This document shows, one piece after another, positions 1 through 7,382 of a DNA stretch of 62,293 nucleotides. Under the pieces are notes generated by a model. The model saw nothing but the letters and a program-made list of their open reading frames with translations, made no database searches and was not told where the DNA came from. Each line of letters opens with the position of its first letter. The stretch's first letter is position 1. Both the position numbers and the translations under genes were made by a program. The DNA comes from CAZYBU01 sp964645775 (GTDB taxonomy: Bacteria; Spirochaetota; UBA4802; UBA5550): the NCBI GenBank assembly GCA_964645775.1, contig CAZYBU010000018.1, positions 1 to 62,293 on the forward strand. The letters are read 5' to 3'.

Positions 1-1
1 G

Positions 2-268
2 GCGATCTCTGAAGACGACCTGGATACGGCGGTCGTCGAAAAAGAAAAGCAGTTTCTGATGGATCAGGCCCGTGAATCCGGAAAACCGGAGAATATCATC
101 GAGAAAATGGTGACGGGCCGTCTGCAGAAGTTTAAAAAGGAGGTCTGCCTGCTGGACCAGGCGTATGTGAAGGATCCGGAAAAAACCATTAACCAGTACC
201 TGACCGAATCCGGGAAGGCTGCCGGCGGGGGATTCACTGTCAAACGCTTTTTCAAGGATACATTCTAA
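2..268 (+). CDS. tsf: Elongation factor Ts, C-terminal part
   Basis: This is the last 88 codons of EF-Ts, the nucleotide-exchange factor that recycles EF-Tu in the cytoplasm. The frame is open from base 2, so the gene begins outside the window. The C-terminal signatures are visible: KPENIIEKMVTGRL followed by FKKEVCLLDQAYVKD and a tail ending in KRFFKDTF. Its position just before a UMP kinase start fits the common order rpsB-tsf-pyrH-frr. A strong hairpin with a T-run lies directly behind the stop codon, so transcription probably ends here. Recognition is secure despite the truncation. Confidence 0.93.
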   Translation, partial: AISEDDLDTAVVEKEKQFLMDQARESGKPENIIEKMVTGRLQKFKKEVCLLDQAYVKDPEKTINQYLTESGKAAGGGFTVKRFFKDTF

Positions 269-276
269 AACACCCT

Positions 277-310
277 AAAAAAGGGGGCCGCTCAGGTCCC
301 CTTTTTTTTT
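277..310 (+). terminator. Rho-independent terminator after tsf
   Basis: The arm AAAAGGGG pairs with CCCCTTTT across a short GC-rich loop and runs into ten T residues. It lies 8 bases after the tsf stop codon and just before the pyrH start at 324, so it should separate the two genes or attenuate read-through. The A-run in front of the stem could let it also work on the other strand. Confidence 0.85.
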
Positions 311-323
311 GGCTGAAAACCCG

Positions 324-503
324 ATGAAACCATATCAAAGAATTCTGCTGAAACTGAGCGGAGAGTACCTGGGTGGAACTGAAGGCAGCGGATTTGATTT
401 CTCCGTGATCGATACGTTGACCGATCAGATCATCCAGGCACAGGCAATCGGCCTGGAAGTTGCGATTGTGCTGGGCGGCGGTACACACGGAAGCTGTCCG
501 TAA
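324..503 (+). pseudogene. pyrH: UMP kinase PyrH, N-terminal fragment broken at about 480
   Basis: The ATG at 324 opens a clear UMP kinase N-terminus: the LLKLSGE phosphate-binding segment, then a helix ending in EVAIVLGGG. In the family this glycine loop is followed by N-I-F-R-G. Here similarity stops after the glycines and the frame ends at 503 after six unrelated residues. The sequence beyond about 480 instead belongs to a hydrolase read on the other strand. UMP kinase is normally essential and no second copy or frr lies in the window. The break is therefore most likely an assembly chimera, less likely a real rearrangement. Upstream of 324 there is no good Shine-Dalgarno site. Confidence 0.85.
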
Positions 504-660
504 AGCTCCGTGCGAGCCGTTCCATGGTCAGGCCGCTGTCCATGATGCCGTGGAGGAAAAATATTGCCGGCCCATCTTTTCTCGCGGAGATATTCCGACA
601 GAATATCTTCCTGTGGCCGGTTTCCACCATCCTTCCATCTGAATGGTCGGGAACATTCAT
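482..660 (-). pseudogene. Alpha/beta-hydrolase, N-terminal fragment broken at about 482
   Basis: Reading leftwards from the ATG at 660, about 60 residues look like the start of an alpha/beta-hydrolase. They contain the strand and oxyanion-loop motif AIFFLHGIMDSGLTMERLA, followed by a helix and a strand ending FRVY. The nucleophile elbow, the acid and the catalytic histidine are missing because the sequence switches to pyrH. An AGGAGGAG ribosome-binding site lies about ten bases before the ATG. The gene is 85 bases downstream of the two serine hydrolases on the same strand and was probably the third gene of that cluster. Its substrate cannot be told. Confidence 0.65.
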
Positions 661-745
661 TCCATGTTCTCCTCCTCTTCATGGATAACATTCATCTTTT
701 GACGTTCTCTTCAACCAGTTTTTATCCGGGTCCGCCGAGGAGATC

Positions 746-2122
746 TTATCGTATCCTTCGGAAATAACCTTCGGCCGTGGCCACACCAGCCACCTTCCCT
801 TCTTTAAGCACGAAGTCGAAGGCTTTACCTGAATGTATGTCATCTTGGTCGAAATGAATAAAATTAAGCCCCGTCATGGGAAGCAGAAGCATCCTGCCCC
901 TGCCCCACCTGTGGGCCACCAGATACCCACGGAGGTATGACTCGATGCGGATGGTACTCTTCAAGCGGGAATTGTAATAGGTCCCTTCATACCGTTCCAG
1001 ATCCCTTCCTGAAGGCTTTGAAACGCGGAATTTCTCCACTTTTTCGTCTGATTCGAAATAGTAACTGGCCAGTTTAGCAAGTCGCCCTTTGAGGCCGCGG
1101 TAAAAACGGTTAAACCGCTTATCCCTGTGGTCCGGCGGGTCGCTCAGGATGGCGTACCCTGCCTCCTCGCCGGGAAAGACCTGCACGAAACCGCCGGCGT
1201 TGCTCCAGAGGCCGCCGTGATAAATACTGAAGACCTCCCCCTTCTTCTCCCAGACATTCCAGCAGGCGCCCCGGTAGTCCCTGTAATCCGCCTGGATCAG
1301 GGGAACCGGCTTCCGGAAAATCTGCCTGAAGGTCGATTCGGAAAGGAGACGGTTTCCCCTTGAGGAACCGCGACGGATCAAAAAGGTCAGATAGTCGGCC
1401 ATATCCTTTACGGAGAAGAGAAAGCCCATGGAACCCTTCATCTCCCGGGGCGAGGCCTCGACATCCCAGTTCAAAGGTTCCAGTATGTTTCTCCGAACGA
1501 AGAGGCCCTGGTTCATGCCGGACACGGCCTCCACCAGTTCTCCCAGGGAGTTGTATCCGCTGTTGGAATAGAAGACCCGGTATCCTGCCGGAACGGTCTG
1601 TACCGGCGCCAGGACCCTCTCCCCTTCATGCCTCACGAATTCATAGCTGTTGTTGAGCCCGGAGGTGTGATGAAGAAGGTGCCGGGGCGTGATGGGTTCC
1701 GTCTCCCCGGCCTTTCGTTTAAGAGGAAATTCCATGTACCGGGAGACAGGTTCATCCAGGTCAATCTCTCCCCGGTCCGCCAGGATGAGCACCGAAAGGG
1801 CCGTGATGCTCTTGGTCAGCGATGCGGCCTCGAAGAATCGCCTCTCACCGGCCGTATGATACGTAAAGACCCTTTTGTCACCCTTTACCATGACCACGGC
1901 AACATCGGGCAGCCAGGAGGCTCCCGCGTACCTGTCGATATATTTCTGGATCTCCTGCTTCTGGCTTCGAATCTCGATGCCATAGGGATTAATGCTGCCT
2001 GATACCAGGGGCCAGGAGGGGCTCCCAACCCGAACAGGGTCCGCGAAAAGAAGAACCGCCACGAGTACCGCGCCGGAGATCACCGGCAGTATGAAGGGTT
2101 TCCCGGAATAGAGACGTCTCAT
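746..2122 (-). CDS. Exported serine hydrolase, beta-lactamase/PBP fold (copy A)
   Basis: A 458-residue protein of the class C beta-lactamase/esterase (Beta-lactamase, PF00144-type) family. Residues 8-27 form a membrane-targeting segment. The catalytic motifs are SLTK at 101-104, YSN at 185-187 and HGG at 302-304. A C-terminal beta domain of about 90 residues begins near YEGTYYN and resembles the one in the next gene. I chose the ATG at 2122 because AAGGAGG stands four bases before it; an upstream start would add 15 residues without a better site. It follows copy B by 53 bases, so the two are probably co-transcribed. Such proteins can be esterases, D-aminopeptidases or peptidases; true beta-lactamase activity is not implied. 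Confidence 0.85.
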   Translation of the reverse strand: MRRLYSGKPFILPVISGAVLVAVLLFADPVRVGSPSWPLVSGSINPYGIEIRSQKQEIQKYIDRYAGASWLPDVAVVMVKGDKRVFTYHTAGERRFFEAASLTKSITALSVLILADRGEIDLDEPVSRYMEFPLKRKAGETEPITPRHLLHHTSGLNNSYEFVRHEGERVLAPVQTVPAGYRVFYSNSGYNSLGELVEAVSGMNQGLFVRRNILEPLNWDVEASPREMKGSMGFLFSVKDMADYLTFLIRRGSSRGNRLLSESTFRQIFRKPVPLIQADYRDYRGACWNVWEKKGEVFSIYHGGLWSNAGGFVQVFPGEEAGYAILSDPPDHRDKRFNRFYRGLKGRLAKLASYYFESDEKVEKFRVSKPSGRDLERYEGTYYNSRLKSTIRIESYLRGYLVAHRWGRGRMLLLPMTGLNFIHFDQDDIHSGKAFDFVLKEGKVAGVATAEGYFRRIR

Positions 2123-2175
2123 TTGACCTCCTTGTCTGTTATAGCACAGAAAAGGAAGTATTTCCACAATTTTTA

Positions 2176-3540
2176 TTATTCTTCCTGGAGGCGGTAGTAT
2201 CCATTCCTCAGGGCAAGGCCCACCACGTGTTCATCCCTCCAGACGAAACTGTGCAGGGCGCCTCTGTGGGGAGAAAGAAAGCGGAGGGACGAAAAACTCT
2301 GCAGAGGATGGGAGATGCCCAGATAATCGCTGTAGAGTCTGCCTCCCTTCATGAAGACCCGGACTCGGTGGCCTGTCTCCCGATGGACATAAATTCCCTC
2401 GTACTGGTTCAGATCCATGGAAGAGATATGGGGCCAGGAGCGGCTGAGCCGGGGGTCATCGGTGATATTTCGGAGAAGCCCGCGAAGCCGGCCTGTGAGC
2501 TGTCTCCTCCAGTCCATGAAAGCCTCCGAACGGTGATGGGGAGGATTGGCCAGGTAAACAAGGGCGATTCCTTTTTTCGGAAAGACCTGAATGGCCGACG
2601 CCTGGCTTCCCCAGCGACCCGCCTTGTAGAAGCTGTCCACTTCTCCGTTGACGGTTATAACCTCCCAGCTCAGGGAGTAGTGGTAATCGACCCGGGCCTC
2701 CGGACGTTCAAGGACCGGAGCCAGCATGGTACGAAAGGATTCCCTTGAGATGATGCTTCTTCCCTGATAGGCCCCTTCCTGAATCAGCATGGAGGTAAAT
2801 TTTGCCAGGTCTTCCAGTGTCGAAACAATCCCCCCGGTTCCATTCGATTCCTGACCGTGTGAAGAAGACATCCCCAGGGGAGCCAGTACCGTCTCCCGGA
2901 GAATCGTATCGTAGCTCTTACCGGTGACCTCCTCCAGCACATGCTTCAGGATCACGTACCCGGGATTGGAGTAATTGTAGCAGGTACCAGCCGGGTGCTT
3001 CTGGCGGGGGTAGGATACCACGCCGTTTTTCAGGGTAACGCTCTCCATAGGCGACCCGTAGGAAGGAATACCTGAGGTATGAGAAAGAAGATGCCGCAGA
3101 GTCACCGGCTTTGACCCGTTCTCGTAACGGGCTATCTTCAGGTTCGGCAGGTATTTCCGCACAGGATCATCCAGGGAGAGGATACCCCTCTCCTCAAGGA
3201 CCAGGGTCATGACGGCCGTAAATGTTTTGGAGAGGGAGGCGATACCGAATCGGGTCCGGGTTCCGGCCCCATTTCCGTGACTGTAGATCAGCCTCTCTCC
3301 CGACACGATACCCGTCACACCGGCAGGCACAAGAGAGCTCCCCACGGTTGAATTAAACCAGGCCTCGAAGGATCGGCCATGCCCACCTACGTCCTTTTCA
3401 TCGTAGGCGGCCGGCTGGAAGGAACGGGGCTTTACCGGGGCTTTCTCCCGCCCATCCTCCTGGCCGAGAAGCACCAGTCCCTGGAAAGCCATAAGGGCAG
3501 TCAGTATCAGGACGGACAGTACAAAGGTTATGCGTTTCAT
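2176..3540 (-). CDS. Exported serine hydrolase, beta-lactamase/PBP fold (copy B)
   Basis: A 454-residue paralogue of the following gene. A signal peptide (about residues 1-27, ending LLGQE) precedes a serine-hydrolase domain with SLSK at 102-105 and YSN at 190-192. The third motif reads KAG (306-308) instead of HGG in copy A. The C-terminal beta domain starts near YEGIYVH. The ATG at 3540 has AGGTGA seven bases upstream; the TTG one codon earlier is less likely. The gene heads a leftward cluster with copy A and the broken alpha/beta-hydrolase, and is divergent from argC. Cell-wall peptide or ester hydrolysis is the general expectation. Confidence 0.85.
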   Translation of the reverse strand: MKRITFVLSVLILTALMAFQGLVLLGQEDGREKAPVKPRSFQPAAYDEKDVGGHGRSFEAWFNSTVGSSLVPAGVTGIVSGERLIYSHGNGAGTRTRFGIASLSKTFTAVMTLVLEERGILSLDDPVRKYLPNLKIARYENGSKPVTLRHLLSHTSGIPSYGSPMESVTLKNGVVSYPRQKHPAGTCYNYSNPGYVILKHVLEEVTGKSYDTILRETVLAPLGMSSSHGQESNGTGGIVSTLEDLAKFTSMLIQEGAYQGRSIISRESFRTMLAPVLERPEARVDYHYSLSWEVITVNGEVDSFYKAGRWGSQASAIQVFPKKGIALVYLANPPHHRSEAFMDWRRQLTGRLRGLLRNITDDPRLSRSWPHISSMDLNQYEGIYVHRETGHRVRVFMKGGRLYSDYLGISHPLQSFSSLRFLSPHRGALHSFVWRDEHVVGLALRNGYYRLQEE

Positions 3541-3726
3541 CAATATCTCACCTGGAAGGGAATGGTTCTCTCTTTAAGTTGGACCTGACTAAGGAAGAGC
3601 CTTATCATGTCAAGAGAATTTTTCATACTCATAATCGACAATCCCGTCTGTTCCCTGAATACATATTTCCTGTTGACGGGTCATGAAGGGGCTGAAAACC
3701 TGAACCCGATTAAATGGGAGGATGCC

Positions 3727-4786
3727 ATGAAGAGGGCCCTGATCATTGGAGCGACCGGGTTCGGAGGCCTGGGGCTCATTGAAATACTCCTTCGACACCC
3801 GGAGATTACCATCGGCCAGCTCATAGCCCGGAAGGATACCGGTAAGCCGGTGAGCGACATCTTTCCCCATCTGAAGGGATTCTGCGACCTCCCGGTCCAG
3901 GAAGCGGGAGAGATCGATTACGAAAGCGCGGATATAGCCTTCTTCTCCACTCCCGACAGGGCCGGCATGACCCTTATCAAACCCTTTCATGAAAAGAGCA
4001 TCCCGGTAGTTGATTTCTCCGGAGACTTCCGTTTTACCAGCTTTGAGGATTACAGGGTCTATGCCACCAACAAGTCCATGGATACGGACCATGCGGCCCG
4101 GGATCTCCTGGATCGGACAGTCTACGGCCTGCCGGAGCATAATCGCGAGGATATCCGGGGGGCGACAATCGTGGGCAATCCCGGTTGTTACGCCACGGCG
4201 ATGATACTGGCTCTTCTTCCGGCCGCAGAGAACGGGCTCATCGGGAAGGATACCGTCTACTGTGACGGAAAAACCGGAGTTTCCGGCGCGGGACGCTCCT
4301 CGGGTGAGGCCAATCTCTATCCGCAGAGATACGAAAATGTCAACTCCTACCGGGAAGGGCGTCACCAGCATCTTGTGGAGGTTGAAAACATCATAAGCCA
4401 GGTTTCAGGAGCTAATTCGCGTATCCTTTTTGTTCCTCATGTGATCCCGATGAACCGCGGCATACTGGTGGACCTCTACTTCGAGCCGGCCCGGAAAATC
4501 TATCCCGAGGATCTTATCCATCTCTATAACCGGTACTATGAAAAAGAACCTTTTGTCCGGGTAACGGAAACTTCTCCCGGTACCGNNNNNNNNNNCCGCC
4601 ATGGTGAAAGGATCCAATCTCTGCCTCATCCGCCCGCTCTATGACGCGCGAACAGAGCGTATCGTTATCACGGCCGCCATAGATAACCTCATAAAGGGAC
4701 AATCGGGGAACGCGGTCCAGAACGCCAACTGCATTCTGGGCCTTGATGAGACAGCGGGCCTGAGCAATCTCCCTTCCTACCCCTGA
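3727..4786 (+). CDS. argC: N-acetyl-gamma-glutamyl-phosphate reductase, interrupted by an N gap
   Basis: ArgC reduces N-acetylglutamyl phosphate to the semialdehyde in arginine synthesis. The start region shows the NAD(P) motif IGATGFGG, then the catalytic cysteine in GNPGCYAT and the active-site histidine region EGRHQHLVEVE. After ten N at 4586-4595 the sequence resumes with MVKGSN and the typical C-terminus AIDNLIKGQSGNAVQN, ending at a TGA at 4786. The two halves are out of frame across exactly ten bases, so the N run is a placeholder; a handful of residues are missing. The ATG at 3727 follows GGGAGG. An upstream in-frame start would add 40 residues with no family counterpart. Confidence 0.92.
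4586..4595. other. Assembly gap (10 N) within argC
   Basis: Ten ambiguous bases interrupt argC between two parts that both match the family. The flanking reading frames do not agree with a ten-base gap, so the real length is unknown. Confidence 0.98.
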
Positions 4787-4814
4787 TAGCCTGTCCCAGA
4801 TCAGTTAGAATTGC

Positions 4815-4844
4815 TTGACATACCCCGTAGAAAGGTCCGATAGT
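4815..4844 (+). promoter_or_regulatory. Sigma-70-like promoter before ptsP
   Basis: A perfect -35 box TTGACA at 4815-4820 is followed after 18 bases by GATAGT at 4839-4844. It sits in the short gap between argC and the enzyme I gene, about 36 bases before the start codon, and would drive ptsP and the methyltransferase behind it. Confidence 0.5.
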
Positions 4845-4879
4845 AGTTCATCCTTCTGGCAGACTTAGTGAGAGAAACC

Positions 4880-6622
4880 ATGAGTCAACGCATTCGCGGT
4901 ACCATTGCTTCCCAGGGAATCCGCATAGGAAAGGCCTATGTCTACCGGGGAGATAAGGTCGTTGTCCCCAAGTACAATATACCTGAAAGCTGGGTCGATG
5001 ACGAGCTGAAACGCCTCGAAGAAACAGTCAAAAAGACCAAAGAGGACATAGCCGGAATCCAGACCCAGATAGCCCAGAGTCTCTCTCGTGACATGGCCGA
5101 TATCTTTGCCAGCCATCTCATGGTCCTCGAGGATCCCCAGATCATCGACAAGGCCAGGCAGACCATCCGTAAAGAACGAAGAAACGCCGAATGGGTCATT
5201 AACGACATAAGCCTTGAGCTTATGGAGAGCATGAGCAACATCGAAGACGAATACCTGCGTGAACGGATCGTCGATCTCTCTGATATCAACAAACGTCTCA
5301 TAGCCAATCTGCAGAAGACCACCGGCAACGACCTCGACACAATCAATGAAGAGGTCATAGTTATCGCCCCGGACCTGACCCCGTCAGAAACCGCGGTCAT
5401 GGACAAGAATCTTGTACAGGCCTTTGTAACGGACCGGGGAGGCCGCACCTCCCATACCGCTATCATGGCCCGGGCCCTTGAGATCCCGGCTATTGTCGGC
5501 ACCCGGGAAGCAAGCTCTCTTGTTAAAAACGGAGATACCGTTATTGTAGACGCCATTCATGGCCTGGTCATCATCAATCCTTCCGAGGAGGACCTGGAGA
5601 CCTTCAACGATTACCAGCAGATCTACCTGAACCTGGAAGCGGAACTGGCGGAACTTCGGGACATGCCCTCCATGACCACGGACGGAACGGAGATCCAGCT
5701 ACTTGGCAATATCGAGATCCCGGAAGAGATGGAATCCATAAAGGAGCACAAAGCCCACGGCATAGGACTCTACCGCTCAGAGTTTCTATTTCTGGACACA
5801 TCACTTCCCGACGAGGAGAGGCAGTACGAAGCCTACAGGAGGGTAGTTAAATACTTTGCGCCCCAGCCGGTGACCATCCGGACCCTGGACGTTGGAGGCG
5901 ACAAGGTCTATGCCTACGCAGAAGCCTACAGGGAGAAAAACCCCTTCCTCGGTTGCCGTGCCATCCGTTTCAGCCTGGAGAATATGGATATATTCCGAAC
6001 CCAGCTGCGGGCCATCCTGCGGGCCAGCGTTCATGGAAACGTTAAGCTCATGTTCCCCATGATCTCCACTGTGGAAGAATTCATTCGTGCCAGAGAAACA
6101 GTGGATGAAATCATGACAGAGCTGGACCGGGAAGACCTTCCTTTTGACAGGGATATCCCTGTCGGCATCATGGTGGAGGTGCCCTCGGCAGTCATAAACG
6201 CTGACATACTTTCAAAACGGGCCGATTTTTTCTCCGTGGGCACCAATGACCTTGTACAGTACATTCTGGCCGTAGACCGCATCAGTGAAAAGATCGCCTA
6301 TCTCTACAATCCTCTGAACCCGGCTGTACTCCGTTTTCTCAAACAGCTCATCGAAACGGCCCACAGCCACAACACACCTGTGTCACTCTGCGGGGAGATA
6401 GCCGGCGACTTCCGCTATACCATGATCCTCCTGGGTCTCGGCTTTCGCACCCTCTCCATGGGGCAGGCCTACATGTACCAGGTGAAAAAAATCATCCGGT
6501 CCGTTTCTATCCAGGAATGCGAAGAGTTAACGAAAGAGCTTCTGGATATGGATCTCGTCCAGGACATTGAAAAACGGCTACTGACCCTCATGAAGGAACG
6601 GTTCCCGGAGATTTTCTACTGA
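4880..6622 (+). CDS. ptsP: Phosphoenolpyruvate-protein phosphotransferase (PTS enzyme I)
   Basis: Enzyme I takes phosphate from PEP and passes it to HPr, the first step of the phosphotransferase system. The 580-residue protein has the full family layout: an N-terminal swivelling domain with the HPr-binding helices, the phosphohistidine loop GGRTSHTAIMAR, and the PEP-binding TIM barrel with GIGLYRSEFLF, FLGCRAIRF, MVEVPSA, the SVGTNDLVQY segment and the active-site SLCGEIAGD. The ATG at 4880 is preferred; a GTG four codons upstream is possible and neither has a strong ribosome-binding site. No HPr or EII gene lies nearby, so the role could be regulatory rather than sugar import. The methyltransferase follows after 7 bases. 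Confidence 0.93.
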   Translation: MSQRIRGTIASQGIRIGKAYVYRGDKVVVPKYNIPESWVDDELKRLEETVKKTKEDIAGIQTQIAQSLSRDMADIFASHLMVLEDPQIIDKARQTIRKERRNAEWVINDISLELMESMSNIEDEYLRERIVDLSDINKRLIANLQKTTGNDLDTINEEVIVIAPDLTPSETAVMDKNLVQAFVTDRGGRTSHTAIMARALEIPAIVGTREASSLVKNGDTVIVDAIHGLVIINPSEEDLETFNDYQQIYLNLEAELAELRDMPSMTTDGTEIQLLGNIEIPEEMESIKEHKAHGIGLYRSEFLFLDTSLPDEERQYEAYRRVVKYFAPQPVTIRTLDVGGDKVYAYAEAYREKNPFLGCRAIRFSLENMDIFRTQLRAILRASVHGNVKLMFPMISTVEEFIRARETVDEIMTELDREDLPFDRDIPVGIMVEVPSAVINADILSKRADFFSVGTNDLVQYILAVDRISEKIAYLYNPLNPAVLRFLKQLIETAHSHNTPVSLCGEIAGDFRYTMILLGLGFRTLSMGQAYMYQVKKIIRSVSIQECEELTKELLDMDLVQDIEKRLLTLMKERFPEIFY

Positions 6623-6629
6623 TTCTTCT

Positions 6630-7379
6630 ATGAAACTCTACAATGAACTGGCCCCCTATTACTTCACTATAGAAGAACAGCACCGTGACATACATGACGA
6701 GATAACCTTCATCCGTTCCTATTTTCCCACGGGAATGGCGCCGAGACTCCTGGACCTGGGATGCGGATCAGGTGAGCATCTCCAGCTCCTTTCCCGCTAC
6801 GGGGTTGACTGCGTGGGTATCGACTCGAGCCGGGAGATGATCCGTGTGGCGCAGGACCGCTTCGGGACCAAAATAGACTTCCGTGTCCTGGACATGCGAC
6901 AGATCGATTACTACGAGGAATTCGACGTTATCATTTCTCTCTACGGCACCTTTAACTACCTCCTCACAGACAGCGACATAGAAACCAGTCTCTGGAACAG
7001 CTTCAGGGCGCTGAAAGCGGGAGGCCGGGGAATCTTCGAGGTATGGAACGACGTTCCTGTACGTAAAATCGGTCAGAAGGAACAGAGTTACGTTTCCACC
7101 TCCCGGCAGGAGTCGGTTGTCATTCAGAGAGAGAGGGGGTTCCGTCTTCTTGAAGGCATGGAAAACCAGGTAGAAGTCAATTTTCGGTATAAAATCCGGG
7201 AAGAGGGAGACTCCCGGATCGTACCGGACAGGCATATCATGCGAATCTTCGGCCTGGAAGAGATGCGGTCCCTGTTCAGAGAGAACGGATTCGAGGTCAA
7301 CCAGGTCTACTCATCCTACCTGAAAGAACCCTTTATGGACAACTCATCACGGATGATCTTCGTAGTCCGAAGATCATAA
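6630..7379 (+). CDS. Class I SAM-dependent methyltransferase
   Basis: A 249-residue Rossmann-fold methyltransferase. Motif I is LLDLGCGSGEH (about residues 40-50), followed by the acidic ribose-binding strand end GIDSSREM and the conserved segment VIISLYGTFNYL. The C-terminal half has the long strands usual for small-molecule methyltransferases. The substrate is not evident. It lies 7 bases behind ptsP and is likely co-transcribed. It meets lon tail to tail, with three bases between the stop codons and no terminator visible between them. Confidence 0.82.
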   Translation: MKLYNELAPYYFTIEEQHRDIHDEITFIRSYFPTGMAPRLLDLGCGSGEHLQLLSRYGVDCVGIDSSREMIRVAQDRFGTKIDFRVLDMRQIDYYEEFDVIISLYGTFNYLLTDSDIETSLWNSFRALKAGGRGIFEVWNDVPVRKIGQKEQSYVSTSRQESVVIQRERGFRLLEGMENQVEVNFRYKIREEGDSRIVPDRHIMRIFGLEEMRSLFRENGFEVNQVYSSYLKEPFMDNSSRMIFVVRRS

Positions 7380-7382
7380 GGA

